Positions 58,991 to 64,000 of a stretch of DNA of 64,000 bases are shown piece after piece. Under the pieces are notes generated by a model that saw only the letters and a program-made list of their open reading frames with translations, made no database searches and had not been told where the DNA came from. The translations under genes and the position numbers were made by a program. Position 1 is the stretch's first letter, and each line of letters begins with the position of its first letter. This DNA comes from Ophioderma brevispina (taxonomy: Eukaryota > Echinodermata > Ophiuroidea > Amphilepidida > Ophiodermatidae). The stretch spans positions 16,280-80,279 of the forward strand of contig JAMKCH010035844.1 of assembly GCA_023653785.1 (NCBI GenBank), read 5' to 3'.

Positions 58991-61722
58991 CGTTTGCATC
59001 GACGACTGAAGTTTGGTTTAATCCAAGTCAACGTATGTGGAATTACAAGCAAATGTTAACACCTTTTCACAACAACACAGACACAACAACAGACTCAACA
59101 ACAACAGGGGACAAAGTGATCCCTATGGTCTTCCTGCCTCAGGGCCAAGGCGACACAAAAATGAAGAAAAGGTTCATGAACAATCATCTGCTATCGTGTC
59201 TATTTACACTCAAACAAAAGAATTTTGGACAGTGAAAGATCAAAATATGGTTCACAACAATGAATGCCGTAACTTTTGGTTTTTAGCAAGCCTTAACCTG
59301 TAATCGGCAGTCCTTCAACCGACTGCTATCAGAATTTTCCCCGGGGATTTCCATGAAAATTTTCGGGATTTGTTCAGTTCTGGCTGATTAAAATTGGGAT
59401 TTTACCTGATTTTACTCAATTTGTAAACAGATTTTAACGAAAACCATTATGACACATCATCAACTGGACAAGGGCAGGGTGTTTTACTGAAACAATTACT
59501 ATTAAATTATAATTTACAAACAATGTCAATCCAAAAAGTACCAATCTTATAGTACCGTTTGAAGCGTCCCCCCATCATCGCCCCGGCATCAGTGATGCCA
59601 CTCCCGTTGTATTTTGTATGATTCACTAAGTCTATAACGCTTGCAACATGCCAAAAATTATTCAATTACTAATACGATAGCGACGCAAACTCACTGTTAC
59701 TGTGCAATGTAGTAATATGCACTCGTGCAATTTGACTGTGTTTCTAATGACAACCCTCGTGCATACAACGGTATCGGCGCATGTGATCCCCAAACCTTGT
59801 ACTAAATAATAATTGTTTTCGTCCTAATCAAAACTGTCCATATGTTGTTTCGCCAAGGGCAACAATTTTGTTTATCGGAACGAGTCACATTTTGATAATC
59901 GACTTTCCATTGGTGGAACCGGGTCAAGGGCAAAAATACACGATATCACGTGGGTTGAAATACAAATCGATTGGGCGGACTACGGCGGTGCGGAAACACA
60001 GATCACTGCATATTAATTAGCTAGTCCTAGTGCAGTAGCACCGTGGGAAAATTTTTGATGTCGCCCGAGCCCATCATAGTGCTTCCTTTCGGAGTCTGTG
60101 ACACAGATACACCGTGGGAAGCTACTGGACCGCCGTAATATTGCAAGGACTATCTGTCGACGTTATTATTCTCGGTGATACCCTTGAATCGACGAACTAC
60201 AAACACCATTCATTGAGAGGCCCATACCCACAACGGAGCGTGAATCGATCGATGTCTTATAGAACCAGAGAAGAACCCGAGAAGTCTTTGTCAATGCCAG
60301 ACCTCGCCAGGGCGTAATCTAAATGCACTGCCGGGCATAGTCTACCACACGATATTCCAATTTCCTCCAATTCTAAAAAGATCCACAGCCAAAACCAACT
60401 CCGAGCGGCCAAAACACCCCCCGATTTCGGGATATTGCTCTATCAAGGAGTGTCCCATATCCATCCCTACCCACTACCAAAATTTCATCGACGTACGATC
60501 AAAAATGAAGCCCCCTGATAGTTGTCACACATACGAAATCGAGATTCGCCCATCATGACTAACGCCCTCGCTGCGCTAGAAAAGCGCGAGGGTGAAAAAT
60601 ACCTTGCGTATGTATAATATCCTCTAAGTGCAAAAAAGTGCAAGAGAAAATGAAGCATATTTATATGTTCAAAATGAGACATAAAGGCTTAAAACTTACG
60701 TAAATCTGCTTATAATTGTTCAAATTGATCCCGGAAAAATTTACAGGATGCCGTAACATGTCAGGTTTTTGACAAACTTGTAAGCTCATTCCCCCCTACA
60801 CCAATCAGCGAGAAGCGATTCAGCCCCAAACATGACATCAAAAACAAAGCAATGCGTCATCATCAATGAAATATGATTCCGTTTACGGCACATTTTTGAT
60901 TCACACTTGTTGGGATTAATTCACGATTGCTCACTTTATACAAGTCATATAAAGTTCTAATCTCGCACAAATAACAATGAATATGTACTTATTAAGATTG
61001 AATACCGATCAAATTAATTTGCCTCTCAATAAAAATTATGTTGGGATTTCTTTTTCAACAACAGTTCACAAGGCGGTTCTCGAACCACAAAGGTCGTGGT
61101 AGTAAATGGAGCAAAATATAATTTTAAAGATCACAGGGGAGAATTGTGATGGAAAAGTGGTTCTCAAACCGCTGAGGATGCTGCCATAGAGACTGCATTG
61201 ATTGTATCAAATGTTGACTTCATTGACCATACAACTATGTAAAGGAGAATGACGTAGCTAAGTGAATTATGTAGGTACTTGGGTATGGGGATCAGTGTGT
61301 GCAGTGTTCGTCGAGAGCAGAGCCCGAGACGAACAGTGCACAAAACTGATGCCCAGGGACCCCAATTATCTAACATAATTCCAGCAGCTCAGTTGTTAAA
61401 TAGCCGTTCATAAAATTAGCATGCATGAGTTCAAATATAAAGTAAAATATTCTCTCGGAAGATGTGTTAAATTAAGAAAAATCACTATAGAAAAATAATA
61501 AATTCCACAAAATTAAAACACCGCCATCAATGGGCTTGTAACTCAATCACATGTATCGATCCATTCGCAGTTGTAAGGATTATTGTTAGTTGATGGGTTC
61601 CATCCCCTTTATAAATCTCCATTTTTTTTAAAACCATGGTGTTCACCAGGTAATGAGGTCATATAAGCTTGCGAAGTGCATACACTGAGAGGTGGACAGT
61701 ATCAACAACAAATATTGCCGAA
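58991..61722. other. Mostly unassigned DNA, partly CpG-richer
   Basis: Holds a repeat shared with 19127-19265 (60936-61075), a hairpin (61296-61341, tgtgcagtgttcgtcgag against cgagacgaacagtgcaca) and an orphan open stretch ending at 60317. No host exon is assigned. A small palindrome ccctcgctgcgc...gcgcgaggg lies near 60556-60584. Confidence 0.4.
60936..61075 (+). repeat. Interspersed repeat shared with 19127-19265
   Basis: Same order of words as the other copy: caagtcatataaagttctaa, tctcgcacaaataacaatga, ataaaaattatgttggg and tttttcaacaacagttca. Family unknown. Confidence 0.65.
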
Positions 61723-63167
61723 GGCCCATTCCATGTCAAAATTCGAGATGTGCACCGCAGCACGTCGTTGGATTTTTTTCGTTTTAAGTGCGGTGGTAGA
61801 CATTGACGATATGAAAATCCTGAAATTTTGACGCGTCTCATAGTCATTTCGTTTTCCCGCTAGAGCAATGGGAAAAGTAGGGGGGGGTCACCCCCCCCTA
61901 AAAGTGCCCCCCAATGTGAAAGACTATGTTGAGAGGGTCACAGATTAGTACTGGAGCCTCCACAACTTGAAAAATCAATATCTTTAGGGAATATGTGGTG
62001 TAGAATTCAAATCTGGCATCAGGAAATTCAGTAGCGCATTTACTTTGAGAGTAATGAGGCCTAAATGTGCACCTTTTCATTTGGGGCCAGTTGGGGGTCA
62101 TAACTCCAAAATGAAGAAAACTTTTATTGTCCATCTTTGGGTCAATTTTTCCATAGGTACATAGTCGAACTTTAAACCAATACAATTATGAAAACATTAG
62201 AAACAGTTCATGAATAAGGTACAGCCCCTTTGAAAATGGCAAGATTGTTACTTTTTTGACACAGTTTGACCCCTGAAAACCAATGTTGAAATTCGACACC
62301 ACCCCTCTACTTCAGATATGTTGAATGATATATCATTAAACACTTCCTTGAAAGAACTAGCTTGGTGTCTTATTTTTTCACAAAAAAATACACAATTCAA
62401 ATGTTACCACACAAAGATATGACCATGGGTCATGTAATTTGCACAGTGCATATCACCAAATACATTCTTGGGGATATCAGCAAAAGTGTCATGGTGCTGG
62501 AAAAACAATGAAGAAATCAAACCAAGCTGTCTTTTCAAGAATAGTCTTTGATGATGTTATCTTCAAACATATCTGAAGTAGAGGGGGGATGTTCCGTAGG
62601 TCAACTTGTGATTTTCCGAGGGGGCCAAATATATGTCAAATGCAAAATTGGATTTTTCAATAGGCTGTAAACTCACTTTTAAGTTATACCTAATGTGCTT
62701 ATTATTGTATGGTAGAAAGTCGGTAGTGGACTCAAGTTTAACAAGAAAATCGACAATAAAAATATTGGTACGTACGGAGTTCTGACCCCCAAACTTCGGT
62801 CCTAGATGAAAGATATTGCATTTTTACTCACCCAATAACTTCTTTTAAAAGTAAAAGGAGCTATCATTTGTTGATGCCAGACTTTTGAATTCTACACCAA
62901 CAAAATCGCCAGATAGTGATTTTCCAAGTTGGGGAGGGTTCCATTACAAGGTTATGGCCCTCTCAAAAATATGTCTTTTGCATCGCACAGCAATTTTTGA
63001 TGGGGGACACCCCCTAAATTTCTGAATGCTCCCTGCCGGAAAACGAAAGGTGTATGAAGCTCAAAATTTCGGATTTTCAAATCTCATCAATGTCTACCAC
63101 CCAATAAAGCGAAAAAAATACAATGACGTGCGGCGGGTGCAATCTCGAATGTTGCCATGAATGGGCC
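61723..63167. mobile_element. 1.45-kb foldback element with arms of about 600 bp
   Basis: The left arm from 61723 (ggcccattccatgtcaaaat, attcgagatgtgcaccgc, ggtggtagacattgacgat, tgtagaattcaaatctggca, cccctctacttcagatatg) matches the reverse complement of the right arm ending at 63167 (ggcccattcatggcaacatt, attcgagattgcacccgcc, ggtggtagacattgatgag, tgtagaattcaaaagtctgg, cccctctacttcagatatg) along almost its whole length. Pairing remains visible inward to about 62363 and 62519, leaving a centre of about 155 bases. The arms have diverged by many small changes. No transposase frame is present. Target duplications were not found. Confidence 0.85.
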
Positions 63168-64000
63168 AGCAGAGCGCTAGCCAGTGTAAAAACCTAGGAT
63201 ATATTTAAAGTTTGATTCTCCAATTAATGTATGTGGTCCGCTCTTAGGGTAGTAATAGGTATAGTGTACACACATGTCCACACGCATAAAATTGCGGTAG
63301 TTCCAAAATCATTTTGCTATTGTGCCACCACCAAAATGAATTCGGCAGCATCAGTGGAATAAACTGCATGAGCCCTTCAATGAAAAGGATGGATCATGTT
63401 ACAAAGCTATTGCCCAGTAATTAGTATTTGTTTTCGAGTAGTCCATCCAGAAGGACCCTCGATCCTCCCTGTGTCCACCCCCCCCCCTGTGACTTAGCCA
63501 CAGAGCGCGAAGCGCGAGGGTCATTTCCGATTGGAGAAATCTGCGTTGAAAACCTAAACGCAAATGTCAATCAACTGCTCACATTGACAGATCATATTAG
63601 CCAATAAGATTCGATTGGCAACCGGGGTGGGGGTGAACAAAGCTGGACGGACAGACGACCACATCCCACTCTTTTGCACTTTGCGGTTAGTACCCGTGGT
63701 AACGACAAATATAGGTAGTTGTTATGTACAACCCGATCGTTATGTCCCTCTATATGCGAGTATCTGTCACATTTCGCATTCAGGTCAAGTTCGTTCACAC
63801 GTACACACAGTTTTTTTAAATATAATTTTGCTTTGTGACTAGCAAATTTGCAATGTTGAGACATAAATTCAGATCATTTCGTTCTGTTTCATGTTATATG
63901 TCCCACAAAAAAGTCGAGCTATGTTCGCGCAAATTTGCTTAATGCATTGAGTTATTAGTATGGAAATATAATAATATTGCAAAATTACTATAATACGTGT
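63168..64000. other. Unassigned DNA
   Basis: Includes a gagcgcgaagcgcgagggtc word at 63502-63521 resembling the head of the repeat family at 26693-30200. No gene recognised. Confidence 0.35.

Overview
The window is animal nuclear DNA: AT-rich, full of short interspersed and foldback repeats, with few coding bases. The one host gene I can identify is the 5' part of an SHP2-type protein tyrosine phosphatase (PTPN11 / Drosophila corkscrew family) on the minus strand. Four exons run from high to low coordinates: 34331-34453 (first half of the N-terminal SH2 domain), 31117-31296 (second half), 24181-24349 (first half of the C-terminal SH2 domain) and 13080-13203 (second half). Cut points and order match what I recall of the vertebrate gene, and each exon has usable splice sites. 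The catalytic domain is not in the window, so intron 5 would extend past base 1. Exon 1 was not found. Exons 3, 4 and 5 carry small frame breaks while exon 2 is clean, so this is either a working gene in an indel-prone assembly or a decaying copy. The organism is probably a marine invertebrate; frequent AGGCCT-type words, tRNA-derived SINEs, TTAA-flanked MITEs and a DIRS element would suit an echinoderm or relative, but this is a guess.

The rest is mostly mobile DNA. Introns 5 to 2 (1-34330) hold TTAA-flanked MITEs (3858-4414, 5199-6732, 21008-21351, 28157-28982, 30331-30676), a hAT MITE nested in the first of these, a long-TIR MITE (20663-20938), a TA-flanked element (27088-27896), tRNA-derived SINE material, LINE remnants (11940-12290 and 33376-34290) and a composite minisatellite (14335-16045) made partly of GGTCA words.

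Upstream of exon 2 (34454-64000; intron 1 or intergenic) are a hAT MITE (35030-35266), a reverse-strand SINE, and a nearly full-length but decayed DIRS tyrosine-recombinase retrotransposon (42673-50720, minus strand) with gag-like, reverse transcriptase, RNase H and recombinase remnants, inverted terminal repeats and an internal complementary region. A CR1/L2-type LINE end (47330-48225) has landed in it. Beyond it lie a MITE cluster with a duplicated segment (51151-52660), a minisatellite of ACACCCAACATG-type words (55786-56990), a satellite with TGACCTTTGACCT words (58474-58990) and a 1.45-kb foldback element (61723-63167).

I saw no rRNA, intact tRNA, CRISPR array or bacterial-type operon. 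I found no convincing new biological system. The observations most worth checking are the broken SHP2 exons, the DIRS junction copy, the foldback element, the hairpin-bearing TTAA elements and the GGTCA-word arrays.
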